NCBI GenBank assembly: GCA_929200255.1
Contig: CAKMYZ010000009.1
Location: 1 to 64,000 of the forward strand
Length of the DNA: 64,000 nucleotides
Origin: an uncultured Alphaproteobacteria bacterium
Lineage (GTDB): Bacteria; Pseudomonadota; Alphaproteobacteria; Rhodobacterales; Rhodobacteraceae
Reading direction: 5' to 3'
The translations under genes were made by a program, and so were the position numbers. Of the stretch, positions 35,748-45,107 are shown piece after piece; position 1 is the stretch's first letter, and every line of letters begins with the position of its first letter. Under the pieces are notes generated by a model, which saw nothing but the letters and a program-made list of their open reading frames with translations, was not told the DNA's origin and did not search any database.

Positions 35748-36969
35748 TGTCTTACGCGATATCATCCGGCGTAACCGCGCAGGGTGTGCCATAGCTATTC
35801 CATCCGTATGCTCTGCCCATCCCGACGTTCTGCGCGCGTCCTTGGGCCTGGCCCAACGGCTTGGCCGGCAGGTTGTGATCGAGGCCACGTCCAATCAGGT
35901 CAATCAGGATGGCGGCTATACCGGCATGACCCCACGCGGGTTTGTCGAGTTTGTCTATGGCATCGCGGACATGGCGGCAGTGGATTGTGATCTGATCATC
36001 TTTGGGGGCGATCATCTGGGCCCGCAGGCCTGGCGGTCACAGGATGTTGAACTCGCAATGGAAAAAGCCGAAACCATGGTGCGCGACTATGTGGCCGCTG
36101 GCTTTGGCAAAATCCATCTGGATTGTTCGGAAGGCTGTGCAGGGGAACCCGCCCAGCTTGGTGATGCACAGACCGCCGAAAGATCGGCAAAACTGGCGGG
36201 TATCTGTGCGGAGGTTGCCGGTGATCTGCTCTTCGTCGTTGGGACCGAAGTGCCGCCACCCGGTGGCGCACGCGCGGATGAAGATGGCGATATTCCCCCA
36301 ACTGATCCTGCGGCAGCCCGCGCCACGCTTGATGCACATGATCAGGCATTTGGCGACATGGCACCACTGATTGGTGGCCTTGTGGTCCAGCCGGGCGTCG
36401 AATTCAGCCCGACGGCCGTGCACCACATGCCACTTGATCGCGACCCTGGATTGCGCGACAGCATCGCAGACCGCCCCGGCGTCTGCCTTGAGGCGCATTC
36501 AACCGACTACCAAGACCCTGCCGTTTTTCCCAGACTGGCAGAGCTTGGGTTTGCCTTCCAGAAGGTCGGCCCTGCCCTGACGTTCGCCTACCGCAAGGCG
36601 CTTTATGGGTTGGACCAGCTGCGCGCGGACAGGGGCGCACTGCAATCCGCAATGGAGGCGGTGATGTTGGCTGACCCTTCAAAATGGCAGGGGCACTATA
36701 CCGGGTCCGATGAGGCGCTTTATCAACAGCGCCATTTCGGACTGGCCGATCGCATCCGCTATTATTGGCCGACGGCGCAGGCCCAATCAGCGGTGGGTGA
36801 CCTGTTGTCATCGTTCGACGCGCCAATTACGGACAATGCATTGAAAAACGTTTTTGATAGTGACGTGCTGGATCGGGCGGCAAACGGGTCTGGCGATCAA
36901 TTGACCCGCCTGATCGACGCGCACATCAGCCTCGCGCTGGAACCCTATTTCTTTGAGGACGCCACATGA
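35740..36969 (+). CDS. GatZ/KbaZ-family protein, likely tagatose-6-phosphate 4-epimerase
   Basis: A 409-residue member of the GatZ/KbaZ family, with SVCSAHPDVLRASL, IEATSNQVNQDGGYTGMTP, IIFGGDHLGPQAW, KIHLDCSEGCAGEP, VVGTEVPPPGG and EAHSTDYQ. In enterics these proteins are the non-catalytic partner of GatY/KbaY aldolases. No GatY partner or tagatose-6-phosphate kinase is in the cluster. A stand-alone family member in Agrobacterium has been shown to be a D-tagatose-6-phosphate 4-epimerase, and that activity would neatly turn the AgaS product into fructose-6-phosphate. The start at 35740 (MPDVLRDII) is chosen by operon overlap. Family is certain; reaction is inferred. Confidence 0.82.
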   Translation: MPDVLRDIIRRNRAGCAIAIPSVCSAHPDVLRASLGLAQRLGRQVVIEATSNQVNQDGGYTGMTPRGFVEFVYGIADMAAVDCDLIIFGGDHLGPQAWRSQDVELAMEKAETMVRDYVAAGFGKIHLDCSEGCAGEPAQLGDAQTAERSAKLAGICAEVAGDLLFVVGTEVPPPGGARADEDGDIPPTDPAAARATLDAHDQAFGDMAPLIGGLVVQPGVEFSPTAVHHMPLDRDPGLRDSIADRPGVCLEAHSTDYQDPAVFPRLAELGFAFQKVGPALTFAYRKALYGLDQLRADRGALQSAMEAVMLADPSKWQGHYTGSDEALYQQRHFGLADRIRYYWPTAQAQSAVGDLLSSFDAPITDNALKNVFDSDVLDRAANGSGDQLTRLIDAHISLALEPYFFEDAT

Positions 36970-38105
36970 CTGAACATTGGATTTGTCCCGATCGCATGTT
37001 TGACGGCACCGAGGTTGTGTCCGGCATGTCGCTTCGCATTCAGGGAGGCAAGATCACCGCGTTTTCCACTGAAGCGAAGGACGGCGTCCGGGTTCAAGGA
37101 TGCCTCTCGCCGGGGTTTGTTGATTTGCAGGTCAATGGTGGTGGCGGTATCCTTTTAAATGCAGCGCCAACACGCGCCACCATGGCAAAAATTGCAACGG
37201 CGCATCGAAAATTCGGCACGGTGGCAATCCTGCCGACTGTGATCACAGATCACCCGGACGTGCTTGACCAAGCCGCCGATGCGATCCTTGCCGCGATGGG
37301 CGACGTCGGGATCATTGGCCTGCATATCGAAGGGCCACATATCTCGCCGGCGCGGCGGGGCACACATGAGGCGGCCTTTGTGCGCCCCATGGACGACCGC
37401 ACGATGGCGGTGGTTGCACGGCTTCGCGCTGCTGATGTGCCGGTGATGATCACACTGGCGCCTGAGGCTGCCACGGCCGCGCAGATCGCAACGCTGGCCG
37501 ACCAAGGTGCTGTTGTTTCAATCGGGCATACCGATGGCACTGCGGAACAAATTGAAGGCGCCATCGCGGCCGGGGTCTCCTGCGGGACCCATCTGTTTAA
37601 CGCGATGCCCACTCTGCAAAGCCGCGCGCCCGGTGCGGTTGGCGCGATCCTGAATGCCGGTGTGCATTTTGGCATCATCTGCGACGGGCATCACGTCGAC
37701 TATCGCATGATCCAACTGGCGCTCCGCGCCGCGGCGAAACCTGACCGCGCATTCCTGGTCTCCGATGCTATGGCCACGATTGGAGGGGCTGATCATTTTG
37801 ATCTTTACGGGCGCCCTGTGCATCTCAAAGACGGTCGGCTGATCAATACAGAAGGTAATCTGGCCGGTGCCCATGTCACCCAAACCGAAGGTGTGCAGCG
37901 TCTTGTGGCGCATGTGGGCGTGCCTTTGGACAAAGCCCTGCGCATGGCTGTCACCATCCCCGCCAAGCTGATGGGGCAACCCCAGCTGTCCGAGGTAGTC
38001 AACCGCGATATATCCGACCTGATCATGTTGTCGGATGACCTGAGCGTATCAGCTCTGGCCGGACATCTCACCGGGTCGCATGGGGCGCTCAATGCCGCCG
38101 AGTAA
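36966..38105 (+). CDS. nagA: N-acetylglucosamine-6-phosphate deacetylase
   Basis: A 379-residue amidohydrolase that removes the acetyl group from GlcNAc-6-phosphate. Family blocks are SPGFVDLQVNGGGG, GLHIEGPHISPARRGTHE, SIGHTDGTAEQI, THLFNAM, ICDGHHVDYRM and the catalytic LVSDAMATIGG. Only one deacetylase gene is present, so it may also serve GalNAc-6-phosphate. It overlaps the GatZ-family gene by four bases. Confidence 0.94.
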   Translation: MTEHWICPDRMFDGTEVVSGMSLRIQGGKITAFSTEAKDGVRVQGCLSPGFVDLQVNGGGGILLNAAPTRATMAKIATAHRKFGTVAILPTVITDHPDVLDQAADAILAAMGDVGIIGLHIEGPHISPARRGTHEAAFVRPMDDRTMAVVARLRAADVPVMITLAPEAATAAQIATLADQGAVVSIGHTDGTAEQIEGAIAAGVSCGTHLFNAMPTLQSRAPGAVGAILNAGVHFGIICDGHHVDYRMIQLALRAAAKPDRAFLVSDAMATIGGADHFDLYGRPVHLKDGRLINTEGNLAGAHVTQTEGVQRLVAHVGVPLDKALRMAVTIPAKLMGQPQLSEVVNRDISDLIMLSDDLSVSALAGHLTGSHGALNAAE

Positions 38106-38811
38106 GCCCATGCTGCTTGAGGTTTGTGTGGAATCTGCCGCTGCTCTTGCCATTTGTCAGGGTGTCGCTGACCGGATCGAACTTTGCAGCGGGCTCGATA
38201 TTGGGGGCCTGACACCCAGTCGCGGGCTTATGCAGCAGGCCAAGGTGTCTGGTCTGGAAACTCATGTCCTGATCCGGCCACAGGTTGGGGATTTCGCTTT
38301 TGACCAAAACGCGCTTGAAATGGCGATTGCGGACATCAAACACACAAAAGCAGTTGGGCTGCACGGGGTCGTCATCGGGGCAACGGCAGACGGGGCCTTG
38401 GATCAGGACGCATTGCAAAAGATGTTGCAAGCCACAGATGGCCTGACCAAAACACTGCACCGCGCCTTTGACGTCGTGGAGGATCAATTCGCAGCGCTGG
38501 ACACGGCTATTGCCATGGGATTTGACCGCATCCTGACCTCTGGTGGGGCCACGACAGCCTACGCCGGGCGCGCGCAACTTGCCGAACTCAATACATATGC
38601 CAATGGCCGGATTGAGATTATGGCCGGCTCTGGCGTCAACAGCGCAAACATTGCCGAAATCGTGGCTGATACCGGCCTCACATCGTTCCATGCATCCTGC
38701 ACATCCAAACGCACAATACAGGGAAAGATTGCCGATTTGGGGTTTGGGCAGTATCGCCGCACAATCGACAAGGCCGAATTGCTGGCACTGAAGACCGCGC
38801 TCAGCGACTGA
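38092..38811 (+). CDS. cutC: CutC-family TIM-barrel protein
   Basis: A 239-residue CutC homologue: LLEVCVESAAALAICQGVADRIELCSGL in two parts, GGLTPSRGLM, HVLIRPQVGDF, LHRAFDVVED and ILTSGGATTAYAG are all typical. ATG 38092 (MPPSKPMLLEV) overlaps nagA by 14 bases; ATG 38110 (MLLEVCVES) is an alternative. The family was named for copper tolerance, but that role is doubtful. Here it ends a sugar operon, which hints at a carbohydrate role. A copper regulator and pump follow on the other strand, so a copper link cannot be excluded. Confidence 0.88.
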   Translation: MPPSKPMLLEVCVESAAALAICQGVADRIELCSGLDIGGLTPSRGLMQQAKVSGLETHVLIRPQVGDFAFDQNALEMAIADIKHTKAVGLHGVVIGATADGALDQDALQKMLQATDGLTKTLHRAFDVVEDQFAALDTAIAMGFDRILTSGGATTAYAGRAQLAELNTYANGRIEIMAGSGVNSANIAEIVADTGLTSFHASCTSKRTIQGKIADLGFGQYRRTIDKAELLALKTALSD

Positions 38812-38816
38812 TCACC

Positions 38817-39206
38817 CTATGCCAACGTCTCAAGCTTGCTCAGAATGGGGCAGTCCGGTCGCGCGTCCCCGGCGCAATCGCGCACCAGATCACCCAACGT
38901 ATCACGCATTCCGCTTAGATCTGCGATCTTTGCGTCGATCTGCGACAGATGCGCTTTGGCGATTGCGCGCACATCCGCACTGGCCCGCCCTTTGTCTTCC
39001 CACAAAGCGAGCAGGTTGCGGCAATCCTCAATCGAAAACCCCAAAGCCCGCGCGCGCCCGACAAAGTTCAGCTTGTGCACATCCCGATCGCGGAACACGC
39101 GGTAACCATTGACGTCGCGCTGCGGCTTGATCAGCCCGATATCTTCATAATAGCGGATCGTCTTGGTTGGCAGATTTGCCTTCGCTGCGGCAGTACCGAT
39201 ATTCAT
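38817..39206 (-). CDS. cueR: MerR-family copper-responsive regulator CueR
   Basis: A 129-residue regulator with the MerR helix-turn-helix ([24 protein letters not shown], residues 2-25), a dimerisation helix and two cysteines in a C-terminal loop ([10 protein letters not shown]) placed as in Cu(I)-sensing CueR. Its start overlaps the copA stop by four bases, so it is made from the copA message and regulates itself. A CueR-type promoter lies before copA. Confidence 0.92.
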   Translation of the reverse strand: MNIGTAAAKANLPTKTIRYYEDIGLIKPQRDVNGYRVFRDRDVHKLNFVGRARALGFSIEDCRNLLALWEDKGRASADVRAIAKAHLSQIDAKIADLSGMRDTLGDLVRDCAGDARPDCPILSKLETLA

Positions 39207-41692
39207 GAAAGGGCCTCCTTGGTCGCAGGCGCGTGCGGTAGCCCTCCCGCTGGGCCCACGCCTTTGTTCACCCAGCGCAACCGCAGGGCGTTGGACAGGA
39301 CAAAGACGCTCGACAATGCCATCGCACCAGCGGCAAGCATCGGCGAAAGCTGCGGGCCGCCAAACGGAACAAGTAAACCCGCCGCAACCGGGATAAGCGC
39401 CACATTATAGGCAAACGCCCAGAACAGGTTTTGCCGGATGTTCACCATGGTCGCACGGCTGATCGCAAAGGCATTCAGAACACCACCCAAATTGTCGGAC
39501 ATCAGCACGACATCCGCGCTTTCAATAGCTACATCTGTGCCGGTCCCGATCGCGACGCCGACATCAACAGAGGCAAGGGCGGGCGCGTCGTTAATTCCGT
39601 CACCCACAAAGGCAATCTTTTTGTCACCCCGCAAATCTTCAAGAGCTGCGACCTTGCCTTGCGGCAACACCTCGGCGGCCACTTGATTGATGCCAAGTTC
39701 AGAGGCAATCACCTGCGCGGTGTCTTTGGTGTCTCCGGTGATCATGGCAACCTCTTTGCCCATTGCCCGCAAGGCATCAATCATCGCAAGGGCATCAGGT
39801 CTAACCGGGTCGGACACCGCAACCAATCCTGCCATCCGGCCATCAATCGCCACGAAAACCGGGGTGCGCCCCAATCGCGCAAGCCCATCTGCCTGTGTCT
39901 CCCATCCCTCAAGATCGACCTGCTCACGCATCATGAGGCGCGCTGCGCCAATCATGACGTCCTGTCCGTCAATCCGGCCACGCACGCCAAATCCGGCATG
40001 GCTTTCAAAATCACCAACCTGCAACAGCGCAATGCCCTGCGCCCGCGTCTTGCGCACAATCGCTTCGCCGATGGGGTGTTCTGATCCTGCCTCGAGGCTG
40101 GCCGCGGCCCGCAACAGGGTGCCGGCGCCAACGCCATCAGCCGTGACAAGATCAGTAACTGTTGGCTGACCAAGCGTCAGTGTGCCCGTCTTGTCAAAGG
40201 CCACAATCGCAACGTCCTGCAAGGCCTGCAAAGCATCGCCCTTGCGAAACAGCACACCCATCTCGGCCGCACGCCCGGTGCCCACCATAATCGAGGTCGG
40301 CGTAGCCAACCCCATTGCGCAAGGGCAAGCCACGATCAACACGGCAACACCAGCGACAAGGGACCGACCCAGCCCATCATCAGAACCAAATACCAGCCAG
40401 GCGGCAACGGTAAGGACAGCGATCAGCAGGATCGCCGGCACGAACCAGAGCGTGATACGATTGACGAGGTCCTGAATAGGCAATTTCGCGCCTTGGGCGT
40501 CCTCAACCATACGGATGATTTGCGCCAAGAGCGTATCATTCCCTGTCTTCTGCACACGAAACACCAAACCACCTGCGCCGTTGACAGTGCCACCGGTCAC
40601 GATGTCGCCCGGCGTTTTCTCTACCGGCACAGGTTCACCCGTTAACATGCTCTCATCCACAAATGACCGCCCCTCGACCACGGCGCCATCTAGCGCAACG
40701 CGCTCGCCAGGGCGCACACGGACCATGTCATCGACTTGCAGTTGCGCAATCGGCGTTTCAATTGCCTCCTCATCGCGTAGCAAAATCGCTGTTTGCGGCT
40801 GCAAACCGATCAGCCTGCGAACGGCCTCACCGGTGCGGCCCTTGGCACGTGCTTCAAGCGTGCGACCGAGCAGGATCAGGGTGACGATGACGGCGGCAGC
40901 CTCGAAATAAACCGCCCGGGCACCGGCGGGCAACAGATCAGGCAGGAAGGTCGCGATGGTGGAAAAGGCCCAAGCAGCACCCGTGCCAATCGCCACCAAT
41001 GCGTTCATGTCAGGGGCGCCGCGGAACAGCGCGGGCAAGCCCTTCATAAAAAATATCCGTCCGGGGAAAGCCAGAACCGCCGTGACCAGCACAAACTGGA
41101 TAATCCAGCTTGTTTGCCGCCCGATGGTTTGATCAATCAGTGCAGCGACACCGGGGATGAAATGACTGCCCATCTCCATCGCGAAAACCGGCAGGGTCGT
41201 GGCGGCGGCAAACCACGCCTTGCGGCTCAGATCCGCGACCTCGGCCGCCTTGCGGTTCCAGGGTGCCGCATTTTGCGCTTTGATCTGCGCGGAATACCCT
41301 GCCTGTTTGATTGCCGCGATCCATGCAATAGGATCACCCTGCCCTGAAAAATGAGTAACAGTTATCGTCTCAGCCGCGAGGTTTGCCGTCGCGCCCAAGA
41401 CGCCGGGGACATCGCGCAAGCATGCCTCGACCCGGCCCACACAAGATGCACAGGTCATGCTGCCCACTGCGAGCTTGGTTTGCTCGGTCCGGGCGGGGTA
41501 ACCAACTTCCTTCAGGCGATCCAGGATTTCGGGTAGCCGGTTGGCGGTATCGATACGCAGTGAGGTTGTTTCGCTGGCCAAATTCACACGAACATCGTCG
41601 ACGCCCTGCACCGCCGCCAGCGCCTGCTCTGCCCGGCCAACACATGACCCGCAGGATAACCCTTCAAGTTGAAATGTGATTTGGGTGCTCAT
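39203..41692 (-). CDS. copA: Cu(I)-exporting P1B-type ATPase
   Basis: An 829-residue copper pump. Two N-terminal metal-binding domains carry GLSCGSC (about residue 11) and SMTCASC (about residue 78). The membrane copper site is [11 protein letters not shown], the phosphorylation site DKTGTLT, the actuator motif [11 protein letters not shown], the P1B-specific SEHPIGEAI and the hinge [10 protein letters not shown]. Eight membrane helices can be assigned. It exports Cu(I) to the periplasm. It is the first gene of a copA-cueR operon. Confidence 0.96.
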   Translation of the reverse strand: MSTQITFQLEGLSCGSCVGRAEQALAAVQGVDDVRVNLASETTSLRIDTANRLPEILDRLKEVGYPARTEQTKLAVGSMTCASCVGRVEACLRDVPGVLGATANLAAETITVTHFSGQGDPIAWIAAIKQAGYSAQIKAQNAAPWNRKAAEVADLSRKAWFAAATTLPVFAMEMGSHFIPGVAALIDQTIGRQTSWIIQFVLVTAVLAFPGRIFFMKGLPALFRGAPDMNALVAIGTGAAWAFSTIATFLPDLLPAGARAVYFEAAAVIVTLILLGRTLEARAKGRTGEAVRRLIGLQPQTAILLRDEEAIETPIAQLQVDDMVRVRPGERVALDGAVVEGRSFVDESMLTGEPVPVEKTPGDIVTGGTVNGAGGLVFRVQKTGNDTLLAQIIRMVEDAQGAKLPIQDLVNRITLWFVPAILLIAVLTVAAWLVFGSDDGLGRSLVAGVAVLIVACPCAMGLATPTSIMVGTGRAAEMGVLFRKGDALQALQDVAIVAFDKTGTLTLGQPTVTDLVTADGVGAGTLLRAAASLEAGSEHPIGEAIVRKTRAQGIALLQVGDFESHAGFGVRGRIDGQDVMIGAARLMMREQVDLEGWETQADGLARLGRTPVFVAIDGRMAGLVAVSDPVRPDALAMIDALRAMGKEVAMITGDTKDTAQVIASELGINQVAAEVLPQGKVAALEDLRGDKKIAFVGDGINDAPALASVDVGVAIGTGTDVAIESADVVLMSDNLGGVLNAFAISRATMVNIRQNLFWAFAYNVALIPVAAGLLVPFGGPQLSPMLAAGAMALSSVFVLSNALRLRWVNKGVGPAGGLPHAPATKEALS

Positions 41693-41720
41693 AGGTACTG
41701 CTTCCTTGATGGATGCACCT

Positions 41721-41751
41721 TACATGAGGGTTCCACTTACTGGAAGGTCAA
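41721..41751 (-). promoter_or_regulatory. CueR-type promoter of copA
   Basis: On the minus strand, TTGACC (complement of 41746-41751) and CATGTA (complement of 41721-41726) are separated by 19 bases, the long spacer typical of MerR-family promoters. The spacer holds the dyad TTCCA-CTTAC-TGGAA (41731-41745), closely resembling the known CueR operator. It lies about 30 bases upstream of the copA start. Confidence 0.82.
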
Positions 41752-41784
41752 GGGTCTTGACCATGTTTCCCTGAACGACCCAAC

Positions 41785-42504
41785 CTATTCTGCTTCGCGG
41801 GCGTCCGTGACATAGCCCTGCAACTCCGCCAACGGGACAGCACCGGGAACAAGCGCATTGCCTATCACAAAAGCAGGCGTGCCGGTAAACCCGAGCCCTT
41901 GCGCCAAGGCTTGCGTGGTCTCGAAATGTGCGGTGATTTCCGGTGCATCCATATCCACGATCAGCTGATCCACATCGATGCCGACGCCGCGGGCAGCCGC
42001 AAGAACCGACGCTTCAGTCGCGCGTCCGCGCAATTCCATCAACGCCCAATGCAGCTCTTCGTATTTGCCCTGCGCACGGGCTGCCAAAGCGGCGCGCGAC
42101 GCATAGACTGACCCTTCACCCAAAATGGGCCACTCGCGATAGACCACTTTGAGATCGGCGTCTTCCGCCAACAGCGTCTTCACTTCGGCGGCTGCCCGTT
42201 TGCAGTAGGGACAGTTATAGTCAAAAAACTCGACGATCACCGCATCCCCATCAGCACTGCCAAGGAAAGGTGCATTTGGATCGTTCTCCAACAAAGCCCG
42301 CTGCTCTTGCAGGACCTGCGCCTGTTCTGCGGCCTGGGTCGCGTTGCGCTGCTGTTCAAGGATCGCCACCGCTTCCAGAATAATCTGCGGGTTCTCTAAA
42401 ATCGCCTCAAGCGCAAGCTGCTTGATCTGCTCTTCTGTCATTTCCTGCGCCATAGCGCTGTACGGCATAAGCGCGAGAGCCGCCGCCATAATCAATCTCT
42501 GCAT
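41785..42504 (-). CDS. DsbA-like thiol:disulfide oxidoreductase
   Basis: A 239-residue periplasmic thioredoxin-fold protein. A signal peptide (MQRLIMAAALALMPYSAMA) is followed by a helical region of about 60 residues and the DsbA-like domain with the active site FFDYNCPYCKRAA. The cis-proline loop is FTGTPAFVIGN. It is close to ScsC/BdbD-type proteins, which are sometimes linked to copper tolerance, and copA lies just downstream. The start at 42504 is fixed by the signal peptide and a GGGG site; the frame is open further upstream without sense. Confidence 0.88.
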   Translation of the reverse strand: MQRLIMAAALALMPYSAMAQEMTEEQIKQLALEAILENPQIILEAVAILEQQRNATQAAEQAQVLQEQRALLENDPNAPFLGSADGDAVIVEFFDYNCPYCKRAAAEVKTLLAEDADLKVVYREWPILGEGSVYASRAALAARAQGKYEELHWALMELRGRATEASVLAAARGVGIDVDQLIVDMDAPEITAHFETTQALAQGLGFTGTPAFVIGNALVPGAVPLAELQGYVTDAREAE

Positions 42505-42686
42505 GGTGTGCCCCGTCGCTGTAAAGCATTGCAATCTAAGTTGCGCACATAAAATCACTTCGGGCCGGGATGTACCAGACACAACTCCGTAAGTTGCCAG
42601 ATGTCGCGGGGATGATTGGTGACTTGCCCCCGGCGCGGGCTTTGGATTACCTGCATCCCATGGAACGACGGCACCACAAGGGTCAG

Positions 42687-44318
42687 ATGATGCGCACCTT
42701 GCTAAGCAAGGGGTTTATGGTGATTGCAATCACCGTGACCGCGATCTGCGTTGTGCCCTATCTGGGCGTGCTGGCGGCTGCCTTCTCGGGCTCTTTCGAA
42801 ACACTCAGCCATTTAGCCGCGACGGTGTTGGGACGCTATACGCTCACCACGATCACATTGGTGGTCATGGTGATGATGTGCAGCGCAATCATCGGTGCGG
42901 GTGCAGCCTGGCTTGTCACCATGACCGAGTTCCCCGGGCGACGCTGGATCGAGATAGCCCTGGCCCTGCCACTGGCCTTCCCAGCCTACGTACTGGCCTA
43001 TGGCTATACCCATGTGCTTGATCATCCGGGCATTGTGCAAACCACATTGCGGGATGTCACAGGCTGGGGACCACGCGACTATTGGTTTCCCGAAATTCGA
43101 TCAACTGGCGGTGCGGCCATGATGCTGACACTGGTGCTTTATCCTTATGTGTATTTGCTGGCACGAGCGGCCTTCGCGGCACAGGGTGCGGGCACTTTTC
43201 TGGCGGCGCGAGTGTTGGGGAAATCGCCGTTTCAGGCGTTCTTTCAGGTCTCATTGCCCATGGCGCGCCCTGCAATAGCGTCAGGGGTCATGCTGGTTGC
43301 GATGGAGACGATCGCGGATTTTGGCACCGTGGCTTATTTTGGCGTGCAGACCTTTGCGGTGGGGATCTACACAAGCTGGTTCACCATGGCCGACAGGGCA
43401 GCTGCTGCGCAACTGGCATTGGGGCTTTTGGCGTTCGCACTCCTTCTGGCGATGCTGGAACGGTCAAGCCGGGGCAACGCAAAATACACCAATGGGCGTC
43501 GCAATATGCCGATGGATCGCCTGAGACTGAGCAGTGCGCAACAGATCGGCGCCATTCTCTTTTGCCTGACACCTGTACTCTTCGGGGTCATCCTGCCCGT
43601 CATCACGCTGACAACCATGGCGCTGGGATCGGAGCAAAATTTGTTGAGCCCACGCTATCTGGGCTTTATCCAAAACTCGCTGACGCTCGCCAGTGTCGCT
43701 GCTGCGCTGGCGGTGCTGGCTGCGTTGGTTTTGGGCACCCTGCACCGGGTGCGGGCAACGCGGCTGACGGGGATATCGCTTTATCTCGCCCGGATCGGCT
43801 ACGCTGTGCCCGGCGGGGTTATTGCAGTCGGATTGCTGGTGCCTTTCGCCGCATTCGACAACGGGCTTGATGCATGGATGCGCGCGAATTTCGACGTTTC
43901 AACAGGGCTTTTGTTCACCGGCTCGATCTGGCTGCTGATCTTTGCCTACCTCATCCGCTTTCTGGCGGCGGCTATTGGTGCCTATGAGGGGGGCATTGCA
44001 TCAGTCGGGGCAAATATGGATGCAGCCGCGCGCACGCTGGGGCAGGATATGCCCGGCCTTGTGCGACGCATTCACATGCCGCTTTTGCGGACCAGCCTGC
44101 TGACGGCCGGGCTGATCGTCTTTGTTGATGTCATGAAGGAACTGCCAGCCACGCTGATCATGCGGCCCTTCAACTATGACACGCTGGCCGTGCAGGCATA
44201 TCGGCTGGCGTCGGATGAACGGCTTGAGGGGGCGGCGGTGCCGAGCCTTGTCATTGCGGCCATCGGGCTGATCCCTGTGATCCTGCTTTGCCGCCGGATT
44301 GGGGCGGGGCGGGCCTGA
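42687..44318 (+). CDS. fbpB: Fe(III) ABC transporter permease, fused double domain
   Basis: A permease of about 543 residues with two transport domains of six helices each, as usual for FbpB. EAA-like loops are FLAARVLGKSPFQAFFQVSLP and AARTLGQDMPGLVRRIHMPLL; KELPATLIMRPFNYDTLAVQ near the end is typical of ferric-iron permeases. The frame is open from 42570, but AAGGG at 42678-42682 points to the ATG pair at 42687/42690. It stands alone, with no binding protein or ATPase beside it. The FbpA gene at 4850 is a natural partner. Confidence 0.88.
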   Translation: MMRTLLSKGFMVIAITVTAICVVPYLGVLAAAFSGSFETLSHLAATVLGRYTLTTITLVVMVMMCSAIIGAGAAWLVTMTEFPGRRWIEIALALPLAFPAYVLAYGYTHVLDHPGIVQTTLRDVTGWGPRDYWFPEIRSTGGAAMMLTLVLYPYVYLLARAAFAAQGAGTFLAARVLGKSPFQAFFQVSLPMARPAIASGVMLVAMETIADFGTVAYFGVQTFAVGIYTSWFTMADRAAAAQLALGLLAFALLLAMLERSSRGNAKYTNGRRNMPMDRLRLSSAQQIGAILFCLTPVLFGVILPVITLTTMALGSEQNLLSPRYLGFIQNSLTLASVAAALAVLAALVLGTLHRVRATRLTGISLYLARIGYAVPGGVIAVGLLVPFAAFDNGLDAWMRANFDVSTGLLFTGSIWLLIFAYLIRFLAAAIGAYEGGIASVGANMDAAARTLGQDMPGLVRRIHMPLLRTSLLTAGLIVFVDVMKELPATLIMRPFNYDTLAVQAYRLASDERLEGAAVPSLVIAAIGLIPVILLCRRIGAGRA

Positions 44319-44321
44319 GCG

Positions 44322-45107
44322 TTATTTTCCCTTCCAGACCGGATCACGCTTTTCGGCAAAAGCACGCGCGCCTTCAAGCTGATCTTCTGAACGATAGAGC
44401 TTCTCGACCGTCTCAAACTGACTTTTGGTGATCTTGTTCATTGCGTCCTGAAATTTCATATCCTCTGCCTCGCGCACGACCTCTTTCAAGGCGGCATAAA
44501 CCAGTGGCGGGCCAGACGCGATCAGGGCGGCCGTCTTGCGCGCCTCTGCCATCAGATCGTCTGCCGGAACGACACGATTGATCAAACCCCAGCGCGCGGC
44601 CTCCTCGGCATCAATCCAGCGCCCGGTCAGCAGCATTTCCATGGCAATGTGATAGGGAATGCGCTTTGGTAATTTAATCGATGCGGCATCCGCAACCGTA
44701 CCCGAGCGGATTTCCGGCAAGGCAAAACTTGCATGCTCTGCGGCTAGCAGGATGTCACCCGAAAGCGCCAGCTCCAACCCGCCGCCACAACAAATCCCGT
44801 TGATCGCCATGATCACCGGCTTGTTCAGCCCGCGCAATTCCTGCAAGCCACCAAAGCCCCCACGGCCATAGTCGCCATCCACAGCGTCCCCGTCAGCGGC
44901 GGCTTTCAAATCCCAACCCGGGCAAAAGAACTTCGCGCCAGCACCGGTCACAATCGCAACCCGCAGATCGGGATCATCGCGAAAGTCGGCAAAAACCTCG
45001 CCCATGATCCGGCTGGTGGCCAGATCAATCGCATTTGCCTTGGGGCGGTCCAACGTCACCTCAAGGACATGCCCGTCTGTTCTTGTCTTGATAGGGGTAT
45101 CAGTCAT
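44322..45107 (-). CDS. caiD: Crotonase-family enoyl-CoA hydratase, CaiD-like
   Basis: A 261-residue crotonase strongly resembling E. coli carnitinyl-CoA dehydratase: LDRPKANAIDLATSRIMGEVF, DLRVAIVTGAGAKFF, GWDLKAAADGDA and the C-terminal AFAEKRDPVWKGK follow the CaiD sequence nearly block by block. The oxyanion-hole loops are also present. CaiD hydrates crotonobetainyl-CoA; here the substrate may be that or another trimethylammonium or branched enoyl-CoA. It overlaps the ligase gene upstream by four bases and ends four bases from the fbpB stop. Confidence 0.85.
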   Translation of the reverse strand: MTDTPIKTRTDGHVLEVTLDRPKANAIDLATSRIMGEVFADFRDDPDLRVAIVTGAGAKFFCPGWDLKAAADGDAVDGDYGRGGFGGLQELRGLNKPVIMAINGICCGGGLELALSGDILLAAEHASFALPEIRSGTVADAASIKLPKRIPYHIAMEMLLTGRWIDAEEAARWGLINRVVPADDLMAEARKTAALIASGPPLVYAALKEVVREAEDMKFQDAMNKITKSQFETVEKLYRSEDQLEGARAFAEKRDPVWKGK

